A stretch of DNA of 64,000 bases from Rotaria sp. Silwood1 (GCA_905250075.1 CAJNOP010000216.1:207701-271700); one strand, 5' to 3'. Positions 12,446 through 25,009 are shown, numbered from the stretch's first letter. A program made the numbers and translations. Notes: generated from the sequence alone by a model not told the origin.

Positions 12446-12600
12446 GGGTGTGGGTGTGGGTGTGGGTATCGGGTGTGCGTGTGGGTGTGTGCGAAATGTG
12501 AATGTGGGTGTGGGTGAGAGTAAGAGTGTGGTTGTTGGTGCGTAAGAAGACAAGACACAAGGTAATCCCCCGCACACACTCACACCTACATCCACACTCT
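12446..12600. repeat. Longest TGTGGG-type foldback
   Basis: About 95 bases of GGGTGTGGGTGT words (12446-12541) are followed by a 25-base spacer and a C-rich arm (12567-12600). This is the longest G-rich arm in the window and the one closest to pure TGTGGG tandem repeats. It sits directly against the end of the F-box pseudogene reading frame. Confidence 0.8.
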
Positions 12601-14824
12601 GAGACATAGAAAATCTGAAAATACTATCAAAATGTGAAAAAAAAATTGTTTTGAATTTTTTGGTCTAACTCGAAAGACTGAAGGATTGTGGTTTTTGCCA
12701 TTTTTTATAAGTGTGTCAAAAGAATCTGATATTCTGGATTTAGAAGTTTCTCGATATGATCTTTCATCTGAGCCAGAAAAAATCGAAAAAAAAATTTTGC
12801 GACGGCCGGCTTGATAGTTGGTCTGGCGGAACCCTCTTAACAGCCTGAGAATAAATTCATTACAGTATATTATAAAACAGGAAAGTACTAATCGGTTAGT
12901 GGGAAAAGATCAAATGATTGAGTACACAGTCATGGCTGGAACTGATGGATACCTAATCGGTCACCGCAATTCTGTCTTGTCAGTGTCAAGCATCGGTTTC
13001 AGCATCGCAAGCATCCACGACGCATGCATTTGAAAAGAAGGAAAAGAAACCATCATCGTTGGTGGAGGCTGAAAAAATAATCTCTTGTTGGTAAGAAGGA
13101 TCTATATAGCAGTCAAATATGCGTTTGCGTTGTTTTTTCTCTTCATTCGACAAATGCGAAATCTTCGAAAGGAGAACGAAAGAACTTGATGTTTTATTGA
13201 TACAGCCACATATAGTGCAGGAGGGTGTGGATGTGTGGATTTAAAGAAAACCCATACCCAAACTCACATCTCTCATCAATCTTGATACTGATGGACTGGA
13301 TGTGAGCCGTCAGTTCATTCGCACTCAATAACATAAAACTCAATTATTAAATAATTCATCGATAGTTCAAAAATACAGTTATTGTTCTTTGTACTTCGTT
13401 CTGTACGTGATGTTTTCATATATTTTATCCATTTCAATCCAGTTAATCAGTATACATAGTTATGTTGCACATGCAACCGGTGGACTGTAATTGAGCAACG
13501 AATAATTGAATAAAAAAAATAATTATTGACTTGTCTTATGTTGCTTTTTATATAGAACTGTTTAATACTTAATTAAGCAAGCAGATGAATCGATTGCAAT
13601 AACTATGTCCTAACATTCTCGTGTATATGTGAGCAAAACCATTTGTTGATGACATTACTTTGCAAAATTAAAATACATGTATCTCTGGGTAATGAATCTT
13701 CCTTGAGCTATTTTTGTGAATAATACATATACTGAGTTACCCTAAATACTTCGAAAAAATCAGTCCTCGGAACCTTTGTTCTGACAATTTATCACCAAAA
13801 TACTAGCGTTAGTAGCATGATACAAGAAAGGACATCAGTTGTCACTGCAAGCATTTCAGTTTAAAAAAATATGCAAACTGAGGCGATATTCTTAGCAACT
13901 AAATGGTACATTCTGTAGACGACTCTTCAGGCTACAGAATCGCTATGCAAATTTTTCTCTGAACATGCCTAGATTTTTCAAAAACTGGAGCTTACTCGTC
14001 GTTACCGATGTGACAGGGTACGCATGGAGTATGTTTGCTTCTTTCATCTCTCTATAGATGTTCACTCGTTTACTGCGTAACTTATGTCTCACATTCTTCA
14101 TAGTACGTTCTTTCGTAGATTATATTAAAAAAAACTATTTTACGTTTTATTAAGGTATTTAGAGAACCTGATTACTAGGTAGAGGCTTTTGACATCATTT
14201 TTCTGTTTTTTTTAAGAAAATGGCAAACAAATTCACTTAATATAGCGACAACTTTAGTAAAAAAAAGGTTCTTATACTTTTTGAAACTACCGAACCAAAA
14301 AATATGCATTATTCTTTATGGATCGGCAACCACAGTTTAAAACATTCAGTTAGAAGGTATCTTCCATCTGCATATAAACTAATTTTATCGCATCTCAAAA
14401 CTTATGAGGTATTCTATACCACTTTTCATCATAGCTTCTGTTACACAAAAAAAAGATTAACCTTACAACAAATAATTTTTATGTTCAAAAACAAAACCAT
14501 TATTAGACACTCGAACATGTTGTTGATAATCAGTTCAGTATCTTTAAAATCTGAAAGACTACTCTAACGACTCGATTAATTAGATTACCATAATACTTTA
14601 TCGATATTCTATGTAAATTTATTTAAAATATATTTGTGAAAAATAGTCCAGAGAGTGCATTTATCAAAAAGTGAATAATAAATAAAACTCATCATTTTTG
14701 ACTTTACGAAGTAAATTTTTATTGAGTTAATCTTTTCTTTATGACACCCTGCCATACTTGTTTATATCTATAATGATAAATGTTACTTTATTCGTTTATA
14801 TTTTGGAAGAAGAAGTTGTCATTT
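12601..14824. other. Non-coding interval
   Basis: AT-rich with one foldback (13223-13271). A 71-codon open frame (12818-13033) has no recognisable features. Nothing else gene-like is seen. Confidence 0.5.
13223..13271. repeat. TGTGGG-type foldback
   Basis: GGGTGTGGATGTGTGG, a short A-rich spacer, then CCCATACCCAAACTCACATC. Imperfect pairing of the arms. Confidence 0.65.
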
Positions 14825-15613
14825 TTATCCTTGAAGATGTAGTCCTCCATCTACTGGTAATGCTACTCCAGTAATGAATTCTCCACGAGAAGAACATAAA
14901 AAGGCAACCACTTCACCAATTTCCGATGGTTCAGCCCAACGTGCCATTGGCGAATTTTGTACATCTTTTTCAATAATTTCACGTGGAGTTTTACTTTTTT
15001 CGAAAATATTTTCCCAAGCATCAGTCTTAATATAACCAGGAATAACACAATTGACATTTATTCAATCTTTAGCCAGTATGCGGGCATACAATCGAACTAA
15101 AAACTCCATACTTGCTTTTGCTTGACCTGGCATTTCATAATCTATACGTGGACATTGATTTATATTACAACCAGGGCTAGATATAGCAATGACATGTCGT
15201 AGTCCTTTACATTTTAAAGCCAATTCTAAGCCACGTTTGAAAGCACGAGGATAAACTTTTTGATAGTAGTCATAAAATGATTCAAAATCATCGTCTGATT
15301 TTGGTTGTAGATCAGTTGATTCAGTAGTGATACCAACACAGAGACCAGCATTATGAACAAATGCAGTGAGTTCATTATTGAAATGACTGTGTAAGGCAAT
15401 GAAAAGTTTTTCCATCGTCTTGGGAAGGGCTATATCACCACTACAACATATCACTTTCACACCAAATTCTTTTTCAATAATTTCTTGCGTACGTTCAGCA
15501 GCATTATGATTTGTATGATAACCTAATATTAAGTTATATCCATCTCGAGCCATACATTTTGAAATGCCTAAACCAATTCCTCTGGTACCACCAGTAATAA
15601 TAGCTGTCTTCAT
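14825..15613 (-). pseudogene. Short-chain dehydrogenase/reductase with one in-frame TGA
   Basis: The frame from the ATG at 15613 to TAA at 14825 is 263 codons, full length for a classical SDR, with one internal TGA at 15062-15064. Residues 1-16 give the cofactor site (AIITGGTRGIGLGIS, TGxxxGIG). HNAG near residue 88 is the structural Asn motif. ISSPG near 145 holds the likely catalytic Ser. The active-site helix reads PGQAKASMEF: the Lys is there, but the usual Tyr four residues before it is replaced by Pro, so catalysis may be atypical. After the TGA the frame continues INVNCVIPGYIKTDAW, ARWAEPSEIGEVVAFLCSS and GVALPVDGG, all canonical SDR C-terminal motifs. The TGA stands where the family has Gly (KD-G-INV), so one GGA to TGA change explains it. 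No other damage is seen; it may be a very young pseudogene, an allele or a sequence error. It is intronless and bacterial-looking. Confidence 0.85.
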
Positions 15614-18600
15614 TTTTCTTTGAAAACTAAAGAAAAAATAATAATTAATAGTATTACAGTTTGCTAAGTATCAAAAAAGAAATAGATATTAACTATTCGA
15701 TATAAAACTAAATAATTATGAGCTCCTATTATATGAAATTTGTCTTTTTATTGCGTTTATCCATGTTATGCATTATTTACACAATGAGACTGGGTGAAGA
15801 ATATTTACAAGATACTAAGCAAGCATATAATTTTCTTTCTTTTTCGTTCTTTTACTATCACTATTGCAAGAAATATGATATTGCTCGCCTTTACAGCAAT
15901 ATGTAAACTGTCGTCACTTACTTTATTATCAGTAATAAAGTACACAAGAGAAAGAAAATTGTTTCTTTCTTTTTATTGTTTGCGTTGATATATTAATCAT
16001 AATAACTGTTCGTCATTAACTCGTAATGTGAAATATAAAATTGCATTTAATTACTAAAAAAGTTTCTTAAATGTTGAACTTTTTTTTTGAAATTCAGACA
16101 TCATAATATTCTCATTTGTCGAATAATATAAATGTCTGAATATTTTACAAAATCATTGAAAAAAGTCGCACATAAATTCGATGTGTAATTTTATCAGGAT
16201 ATTTATAAACTGAAAACATTTTTATTTTATTTTTTTTAAGAATCTCGTCAGATGACTGAATTCTTTTTAATAGCACATTTTATTTTTAATTCTATATAAT
16301 TTTACACACTACGTTCGTATTCAATTAAGTTTTCTTATACAATAATTCATTTTTCTACTTGTTTCTCATAGAAAATGAGAAACTAATTCCGCAGCATTGA
16401 AACTCAAAGTCACGACTACCAAGTTTTAGATGTTCACTTAAACGTTTTCTTCAATAAAAATTTCTAGATTCCTTTTCAATATTTATACATAGCTATGACT
16501 AGAATAGTTTTTAATATTAACAATGTCCCATTCTAATAAGTTTAAAGGAAACTTATTCCTCCATAATGTTTTGTTGTCTTAATATGACGAATATACAGTG
16601 GCGCTGAAAGCCATTCATAGGATTAATGAACACCGATCCAATTCCAATATCTTTCCTCCACAATAAGATATCAAACTGGAACTTTCACCTAAATGTAGCT
16701 AACTACTCAAATTATCTATGCTAAAGATATCAACCCGACAGAACATGTCTTCATCACACAAAAATACAAATAAAAAAAAACCATCCAATCTTCATATAGC
16801 TCAATATTCTTCATACAGTTAATTTTTCACGAGAGAAAGAATTTGAGTTCTAATGACAGATGAGAAATCAAATTCCCAAAAAAATCATAACATCTCATAA
16901 AAAGAATAGATAATCTAGTTTTTTTTTAAAGATTTCATATCGCAAGAAGGAATCATTCTTTTTGGCTGACATTTCCATGATATTCTAAAAGGCTCAAGAA
17001 CTGTTTGTGAACAAAATCTCAAGTCGAAATAGGATTTTTCGACTTTTATCATAAGTACGGTGTGGGTATGAGTGTTGATGAAGAGATAACCGACACCCAC
17101 ACCACCCTCATTCCACTGTGAGTGGATGTGGATATAGGTCCCTCATTTTCTTTTCTTCCACAGACACTCGCTACACTTGACCATGAATATAAATATGGCT
17201 GAGGTGTAGGAAACACATATTCGTTTCATAATAATTGTCTTTTCATTTCTCTGTCATATATATCTTCATTTTTCTCATAGACATTCACCTCATTCAGTCT
17301 TACAAGTAGTGAAATTCGAAACGATATGATGTGAAATAGCAACGAATTTCTCAGGAAAAATTAAGTAACTGACAGACGAAAAAGTGATTGAAATAGATCG
17401 ACATTGAACAGCAATTACTAGCCAAGTTTTTTTTTTGTTTAAGTATTATTCACGAAGCTCTCAAATAGGTAATGTTCCAGAAATAAAGCATTGACTATGA
17501 GTATTTGATACAAACGTATAATATAAACTGACACGTTGACCAGGGGTGTTGATCGCTGATTTTTTTTTACCAGTGGTAGTCTAACAGGTTGAAGAATCCG
17601 TCACGGGCTACCTGTGGATCAATGCAAACCTTATTCATATAATATTAATTTACAAATTTATTAGTTTTTCACTGAGAGATTCGTTTGTTACTTCTGAAAC
17701 TACTGTTTGAGGCAGCGTAGGCGCGACCTTTCTTCTCTTCTGTACTCTTTAACCATAACTTGAGAGAAAACCACATTTATGGTAGATGATGCAAAAGTTC
17801 TATATTTTTTTATACAGTACTGTGATAGAATGTCGTGGAAATCTTTGTTTCTCCTTTTAGAAAGATTATAGTACCTATTGCAACAATACACACAAGAATT
17901 TGATTGGAAAATTTTTCAAACAATAGAAAATTTCTTCAACAAAAACGCTAGAAAACTCTTCTGAAAATTAGCTAATAATATTTTTTATTACTATATATTT
18001 CTTTGAGCTGTTTTATTGTTAACTGTCAGTCTTCTAAAACATATTATGTAAACAGCAGTGTATCACAATAAAAACTTCCATGTGGTATTGTTTGAAGCAA
18101 AAAAAATATTTGGCTTAATACCTTTTACATAGAATCCATCCTGTTCCAAGTAATATGGCTTGGCAGAGAACTTCGTACATTTTCTTTTTGATATGAAATA
18201 TATAGCTTAGGCTAACATTTCAATCGCAATAGGCTTCATTTTTGCGACTTTTATCAACACAAGTGAAAAGTAACGATGCCATAAGGCAATAAAAGTGCTT
18301 TGTTTTGATTGTTATAAAACATGTAGAGTTTCTTTTTTTTTATATAGCAACAGCACTGTATGCCTATCTTGTGCAACTCGAATTAAAAGAATAAACATAT
18401 AATCGATCTAATACAATGACATATTTTTCTAAGCTAAAAAGAAGTTGCGGAAGAGTTCCCGAATCCTTTTGTTTAAAACGTTTTCTAACGTTTGAAGGAA
18501 ATATTCAATCAAATTTTGTGATGTATTTTAACACTAGGCATTTTACTCTTTTTAACAAAAAAAAACAATAACGTCTCTACTGGATGAAGAGTGGAGTCAA

Positions 18601-19714
18601 ACACTTGAACAGAAAAGGTCAGATAAAAATTTTCACGAATGATGTACTTTCTTACAGTTATTAGTCAATATCTCTTTTGACTTGCACAAGACAGATATAG
18701 TAGAAAGTCGATATTGACTTCATTGCTGTATAATGTAACTGAGTAAGGAGAGTATTAATGAAAGAGATTGTCAACCTTCAATCATCACATTCAGAACATG
18801 CTTCTAACCATGATAGAATTAGATACTAATAGTCAAAGTTATTGACACGTCGTTATATATTCAAGCAATCTGATAGAAAGATATTGAAAAAAATATTGCA
18901 ATTCGTTCTGAAAGTTGGCTGCAAAAACGATCAAGAAATATCAATAAAACGTGTTACATGAAATGACTTTCGTCATTGAGAATTATTTTATTCGTTGGAA
19001 AAACTGCTGTACCAGTTTCCAGATAAAAATAGGAAATAAGACATTTTCATCTATTAGAGTTAGAACCCACCCAATGATGGGTATTAGTAAAATATGCGAA
19101 CACCCATGAACACTTGTTATTTAAAGTTATCTTGGGCTCTGAATGCTATGTATGCTATGAATTTACGCGAGGAAGTAACACGATTTGAGGTTTGCAAGCT
19201 CGACAGTCAGAATCGTGATTAATTTGATGAGTTCAATCATACGATGCTAGTTCAGTACAGTGACAGAAGAAACTTTTGAAGGATTGCTTAATATCTATCG
19301 CGGTAGTGGTAGGTTTCCAGTCGCGATGAACATCTCTAGCACTGACCAATATCTAGAAAATACCGATTTTTGAAGATATTTTCTCACGAGAATTGATAGC
19401 ATGCATGACATTCAAATTCTGAAATAACTACAAATAAAATGTATTCGTAGGCTTGCATTGGCGATTAGATGGTGTCCGTAGGTGTTCACATGCTTTAGTC
19501 ATACAACCATAGAATTCACTTTTACAGTTATGTTTCTTAAATTTACAGAAACAATCACGTCAGGTGCAAATTTTATTCATTGCTCTGATGAAAAATAATT
19601 ATGTTTAATTAACAGAATTAACAATAGAGAAAGAATCGTGATTACATGTGGTCATAGCTTTAAGATAAAATTAGTCAGAAATATTCAGAGAATACAGTAC
19701 AATTGAGTTTAAAA
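15614..19714. other. Non-coding interval
   Basis: About 4.1 kb of AT-rich DNA. Apart from the foldback at 17059-17103, only unremarkable open frames of about 60 codons are seen. No repeat or gene is identified. Confidence 0.5.
17059..17103. repeat. TGTGGG-type foldback with perfect 9-bp stem
   Basis: GGTGTGGGT at 17059-17067 pairs perfectly with ACCCACACC at 17095-17103 around a 27-base loop. More C-rich sequence follows on the right. Confidence 0.75.
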
Positions 19715-20119
19715 TCAACCAACGGTTTTCGTTTCTGAATAATCTTTTTCACAGATGCACTGGGCATAACACTGATGCCTGTTGTTCACCTGGCACGAAC
19801 CGTACTTTTTGAGCGCGTTTATACAGCGATTATTGCACTCTATCGTGCCCATGATGCCACCGTTGCAGCGTCCATCCAAACAGGTCTGATCAGGTGTTGG
19901 TTTGATATAAGTACACAAGCATTTTCGATAACATTGATGTGAAGAATGTTGAGGACAAAAACCGTATGATCCTGGTCTATTATCGTCGCATACATAATTG
20001 CAATACGAAACATCGGATGTGCTGTTGTTGCAAGAAACATTCGTATAACACACATTCTGTCCATCTGAAAACCAACTGGAAGAGTACAAGCATGCTAAGA
20101 GCAGCAGGACGAATTTCAT
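19715..20119 (-). CDS. Secreted protein with two tandem eight-cysteine domains
   Basis: Single exon, 134 residues. Residues 1-20 form a signal peptide (MKFVLLLLACLYSSSWFSDG). The rest consists of two tandem copies of one domain with eight cysteines each. Copy 1 spacing is C-5-C-9-C-3-C-10-C-7-C-3-C-1-C and copy 2 is C-4-C-9-C-3-C-9-C-7-C-3-C-1-C; both contain HQCY just before the last two cysteines. The CxxxC followed by a terminal CxC recalls cysteine-stabilised alpha-beta (defensin-type) folds, although the order of the last cysteines is not the plant or insect defensin pattern. Secreted, disulfide-rich and possibly defensive or extracellular-structural; the function is inferred only. A TATA box lies about 70 bases upstream of the ATG. 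No intron separates the two domains, which suggests internal duplication within one exon. Confidence 0.85.
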   Translation of the reverse strand: MKFVLLLLACLYSSSWFSDGQNVCYTNVSCNNSTSDVSYCNYVCDDNRPGSYGFCPQHSSHQCYRKCLCTYIKPTPDQTCLDGRCNGGIMGTIECNNRCINALKKYGSCQVNNRHQCYAQCICEKDYSETKTVG

Positions 20120-20187
20120 TTAGTATACTTTTGAATACCGAGTAAGAGTGTATAAGTGAATATAGAGTAGTCTGCTTCAAAAAATCT

Positions 20188-20196
20188 CTTTTTATA
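20188..20196 (-). promoter_or_regulatory. TATA box of the double eight-cysteine gene
   Basis: TATAAAAAG on the minus strand, about 70 bases upstream of the ATG at 20119. This is a canonical TATA element at a plausible distance for a short 5' UTR. Confidence 0.45.
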
Positions 20197-20910
20197 CAGC
20201 CATTTATTCCTGGCTTTTTCCGAGAGAACGAAGAGCATGTGCATTGATATTATCAGAATTTTCTACGTAATTTTCAAACCCGCAAGTTCCTTTATTTTTC
20301 ACAGATAACAAATAGATGACGTGAACTATTTGTCTTTATCTTATTTGAAGATAGCGGCACGGAATTACGTATGATCAGGATGAGGATGCGAAACGACTGT
20401 AGGTAATTTAGATATTGACGACGTGATAAATTATAAGCTTGGCAATTTTAAGAACTTCCGTGGACTTCATCATATTTGGATCTGTATTGACGAAAAGCAG
20501 GGTTTATCAGTAAAACAGGAGTAGAAAAGCGAAAGAGTACAGAGCATACGTTTTATTTCATTTGGTCATAGAGCAAAGTATCTCTTAATCATCTTCTATG
20601 ATTATTTCAACCATCATTAGAAATTATGACACATGAGAATAATATTTCCAAGAAAAAACACCAAGGTCTATTTGTTGTAAATATTTTTCCTCACGAAAGG
20701 ATTTGACTCACAATTGCGTATGTGCCACAAAGGCTAAAAAATTTCATTGACGCAAATACTTTCTCTTCCTTCTTTGTGTAAGCATTTGATGTATTTGTAC
20801 ATGGTACACTACAGTAGCTGTTTTCATTTGCACAGAAAAAAAGCGGTAAGTCGATGGAGGTTGGTGCACTTGCTTAACTATCGATAGTTGATTGTTTCAA
20901 TTTTCAAAAA

Positions 20911-20978
20911 AGGATATGGGTCTGAGTCTTGATGGGAGGGTTGGGACAAGATCCAGTCTTGTACTCACGTCCACACAC
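20911..20978. repeat. TGTGGG-type foldback (degenerate)
   Basis: GGATATGGGTCTGAG and GGGAGGGTTGGG on the left, ACTCACGTCCACAC on the right. The centre has its own short hairpin, ACAAGA/TCTTGT. Confidence 0.5.
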
Positions 20979-21962
20979 TGATAGAGAAGTAACAATAGTG
21001 ATACATATTATTCAACATCTTCTTGCGGCTAGTGTTTCTTCCGTCATTTTCCATACTGGAGCAAAATATGAAACATGACTTGAGAATCGATTCCTATATG
21101 ATTGAAAGTCAATTTTAATATTGAATAACAACAGATGGATGAAAGAAGTTCAACACAGCAGACATGACCATCAATGTATTGAGTTTTGACCATTAATGTT
21201 CAGCAATGACTTTTACTGAAAGGTAATAACATTTCATTTAATGATCTCAAAACTCTGCGTTAAAATGCGTATCACGCTTAATACTTCAGAAAAAAATCAA
21301 CATGATGAATTAATTTCTGTTTTCGACTGCGATTATTTATCGTTCGATATGTAGGTCAGTCGGAATGAAACAAATCAAATTTAACTCATTTGAATATTTA
21401 GATCATGAACACCGAGCAACATTTTTTTCTAGTCGTTACGATTCGATAAGTTGCAGAAGTCTAAACTAAAATTCTAATATTCTGATCATTGACGAATTAT
21501 GATCAAACACCGATTAGTCTTGTTGCAAAAAACACTTTGATTCGTTTCAAACGTTTGTAATAGGCTTTCGCTTGGAATTCTATGAAAGAATAGACGTTCA
21601 ACGTTCGTTCACATATTATCTTAAATCCTAATATCGTCAAAATTCGCTACAGTGCATCAAATAATTCGCAAGTTTTTGGTAAACATTGTGAACATTTCAA
21701 AAGAATCTCTGGTTTCAGTACGGTTTTCTTTTTGCCATGACCATCGTCACACTTGATCGTGACTCTTGACTACTTTGAAGACTTCCATTTGTAAACATCA
21801 AGAATTTCTAAAAAAAAAATTTAAATAAACATTAAACATAAATACAGAACTTTTCATCTGTCACACTTTATAAATTTCTCGAATTAATTGAACAAGGATC
21901 AAACAAGATTCAAATCGATTTGTTGGCTTATTAAACTATAAACTATAGACTAGACGAGAAAA

Positions 21963-22007
21963 GGGTGTGGATGTGATTGATTAGTAAAACCTCACCCATG
22001 CCCATCC
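21963..22007. repeat. TGTGGG-type foldback
   Basis: GGGTGTGGATGTGA, then a spacer, then CCTCACCCATGCCCATCC. Imperfect stem with a loop of about 14 bases. Confidence 0.65.
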
Positions 22008-22424
22008 AACAGATGAAACTTGGACTTGAACATCTTTCTTCGTCGTATTGAGATAATTCGGAAAAGAAATAAATTTAGATTCAATACTTTATAATTCAGT
22101 TGACTTGATATTTGAGGTTTAGATACACTAGCGCCCGTCATCGAGCTTTTTGAATAATTATGTTTAATATTTAAAACATTGAGACTCAAAAACAAGCGAT
22201 CTTTTTCTACAAAAAAATGATAAAAACTCTATTTTTTTTTTATATATTTTTATATCATATCTTGGATAGAAGGACCTGTGGACATGATCACTTTTGTAGT
22301 TTTTCTAGTCTTACTGACTTCTACTTATAACCAAAAGCTCGTAAACAATTGGAGTACTTCTCTCGTAAGCAATACCAAGTTTGCAACATTATCAGACAAG
22401 AGTCTATCATATGACATCATATGC

Positions 22425-23015
22425 CGAGTGTCCCAAAATGTTGTACATTTTTTATTTTTCATATATCTTAGCATAGATAAATGATAAACATCTTAAAGTT
22501 TTTTAAAAAGATGCGTCGTGAAAAGTTCTACAATTTACAATAGATCATTTAATTTATAGTTACACATTTTGTTTTCAAATTTTGACCTTTCGAAGAAAAT
22601 CACTTATTCGTACACAGCTAATTCCCTTTCTTATTTCTTCAGTTAATGAGCCATATCAAAAGCCATAATCGATCGCCGAGTTTAGACCGACCGACACGAG
22701 TTTCAATTATATTTTCCTATTCATTTTTCTGATATTATTTTCTCGAGACACATACCTTCTGCATAATAACAAATCACAAATGTAGAAGTGTTGTTGTTTA
22801 AGAAAGATAAATGAAATTCGAAGATCTTCGAACTTTGGTCGCATAGAATTGTCTCCATTTCGAAGACAAAAAGTGCAATTGTGAATTAAGTAGTTTGCTG
22901 TAAATTGTCAAGCTTTTCATGGTGCATATTTTAAAAAAACTTCAAGATTTATATCATTTATCTATGCTGAGATATATGGAAAATGAAAAGTATGCAAACA
23001 TTTTGATACATCCCG
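22425..23015. mobile_element. MITE-like element with ~60-bp inverted ends
   Basis: The sequence at 22425-22485 (starting CGAGTGTCCCAAAATG) is repeated in inverted orientation at 22953-23015 with scattered mismatches. The most conserved part is a stretch of about 24 bases around ATATATCT(T/C)AGCATAGATA. The 591-bp unit has no coding capacity, and open frames on both strands end at the same inverted motif. No clear target duplication was found, so the true ends may differ by a few bases. Confidence 0.5.
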
Positions 23016-23180
23016 ATATAACACCCGAGTAACACCAACGAATGATTATTTTTGCTGTTCTTCGACCTTCTACATTAGTGTTTATCTTCTGTGGAGAACG
23101 CATTTTATCGACTATCGTTTTTTGTTCTAAGCAAACGATCAAAGCACGTGTCATTTACTTTTCTTTTCAAAGCAACGATA

Positions 23181-25009
23181 ATGTGGTTCTCTATTTTTAC
23201 ATTCATCGTATCTTTATATGTTGTTTATCGTTTATTGAAATTTTGGATATTTGATCCATGGCGTATTCACAAAGATTTATGGGCACAAGGAATTCCTGGA
23301 CGATACATACCTGTAGTTGGTGAAGCTTTTAGTATGCGTCGTGCTCTTCTTGCTGATGATCCAATATCTTATAATATTGAAATGACAAAGAAATTTGGTA
23401 GTTATTATCATACATCATTTGGTCCTTTAGCTCGTTTAAACATTAGTGATCCATTATTAATTCAAGGAGTATTGAAAACAAATGCTCGTTTTTATCATAA
23501 ATCTATATTAACCCAAATTATTCTCAGTGGACTCTTAGGATTTGAAAATCTTTTAATGTCTGAAGATAATATACATGCAAAACATCGACGACTTATTGCA
23601 CCTGTTTTTCAACATCAAAATTTAAATTCTATGATTTCATTCATGGTTGAAATAACATCGAATTTTCTTAATAAATGGTCATTTACTATGAATAATGCAA
23701 ATAATAAAGATAATATATTAAATCTTGATATTCATAAAGAAATGGCTGGTTTAACATTAGATATTGTCACTGGATGCGTCTTTGGAAGTGAACTAATGAA
23801 AGATGAACATTTACGAGAAACTATTTATCAAGGTTTTACAAAATCACTAAAAGATATTGAAGAAAGAACATTTAATCTGATTGGTGTCATTCCAATTATA
23901 AATCGATTACCATTTGCAAGTAAAAGACGAATTGATAAAACAAAAGAGAATATTCAACATGCTGTTGAACACATCATTAGTGAACGCAAAAAAGGATTTA
24001 CTAGATCTGCATGCAAAGGTTTGGTTTATTTTTCTTTTTAGGATTTAATTTGTGACATATTTTTTTTTGTATAGGACCAGATTTACTTGATTTACTTTTA
24101 TCTGCACATGAAGATGATAAAACAAATAAACTAACTGATGAAGAAGTCTCTGCAGAGGCTTTAACTTTTGGTATAATTAAAATATATAATGTATTCTATA
24201 AAATTTATTTCATAATTTAGTGCTTGCTGGTCATGAAACAACAGCAGTTTTAATGACCTGGACACTATACAATTTAGCTAATAATCCTGATATATGTCAT
24301 AAATTAGAAACAGAAATTGATTCCGTATTGAATGATAATGAAGAAATAACAGCATCAACACTATCTCTTCTAAATTATACTGAACTTGTATTAAAAGAAA
24401 CCTTACGACTTCATCAATCTGTTCCAGCATTAGTTCGTCGAGCAATTGAGGATAACACTTTAATTGCTAGCAATGGAAAACATATTCTTATTAGAAAGGG
24501 AACTGATATTTGTATTGATTTATATGCTCTTCATCAGTAAGTAAATATTATTGATTCTTATATACATTTATAAAATATAATAAAACAGTTCTGAAGAACA
24601 TTGGCATGAACCATATAAATTTGATCCATCAAGATTCAATCAACGTCATCCTGATATACATTTACCATTTGGAAGTGGACCTCGTTCATGTATTGGACAA
24701 AATTTTGCTATGTTAGAAGCAAAAATTATGTTAGCAATGATTATTAAACGATTTCGTTTTGAACTTATACCAGGTCAAAAACATGTTCCAGANNNNNNNN
24801 NNNNNNNNNNNNNNNNNNNNNNNNNNNNNNNNNNNNNNNNNNNNNNNNNNNNNNNNNNNNNNNNNNNNNNNNNNNNNNNNNNNNNNNNNNNNGATAACTA
24901 TTACACTAAGGTTAGATTTATTTTATATTTAGTTCAGAGAAAAAAAATTATACAAATCCTATTTTCTAGACCAAAATATGGAATGTGGATGAAGGTTTCA
25001 CTTCGATAA
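23181..25009 (+). CDS. Cytochrome P450, five exons, interrupted by assembly gap
   Basis: Membrane-bound monooxygenase. Exons: 23181-24018, 24075-24170, 24221-24536, 24589 into the gap at 24793, and about 24970-25009. Introns are 50-56 bases, GT..AG, and every junction keeps frame. The start at 23181 gives an N-terminal membrane anchor ([20 protein letters not shown]); an in-frame ATG further upstream would put a non-hydrophobic leader in front. Landmarks in order: a proline/glycine hinge ([14 protein letters not shown]), the I-helix oxygen-binding motif AGHETT, the K-helix KETLR (ExxR), DPSRF, and the heme-ligand loop [14 protein letters not shown] with the axial Cys. After the gap [10 protein letters not shown] matches the usual C-terminal beta strand and ends in TAA. 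The family clan (CYP3/4/46-like) is not determined. A few coding residues, and perhaps the last intron's donor, are hidden by the gap. The substrate is unknown; xenobiotic or lipid oxidation is typical of the family. Confidence 0.93.
24793..24892. other. Assembly gap of 100 N
   Basis: Exactly 100 undetermined bases inside the last part of the P450 gene. A round 100 usually marks a gap of unknown size. The true missing length cannot be read from the sequence. Confidence 0.98.

Larger units (their letters stand above)
20197..23180. other. Non-coding interval
   Basis: AT-rich. It holds two foldbacks (20911-20978, 21963-22007) and one short terminal-inverted-repeat element (22425-23015) ending about 165 bases before the P450 start. 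No gene seen. Confidence 0.5.

Noticed and set aside
12818..13033. 71-codon open frame with balanced composition
   Set aside because: No homologous features recognised, begins at a non-ATG or weak context and is isolated; not enough to call a gene.
15062..15064. Selenocysteine codon
   Set aside because: The aligned family residue is Gly, not Cys, and no SECIS-like structure was recognised downstream.
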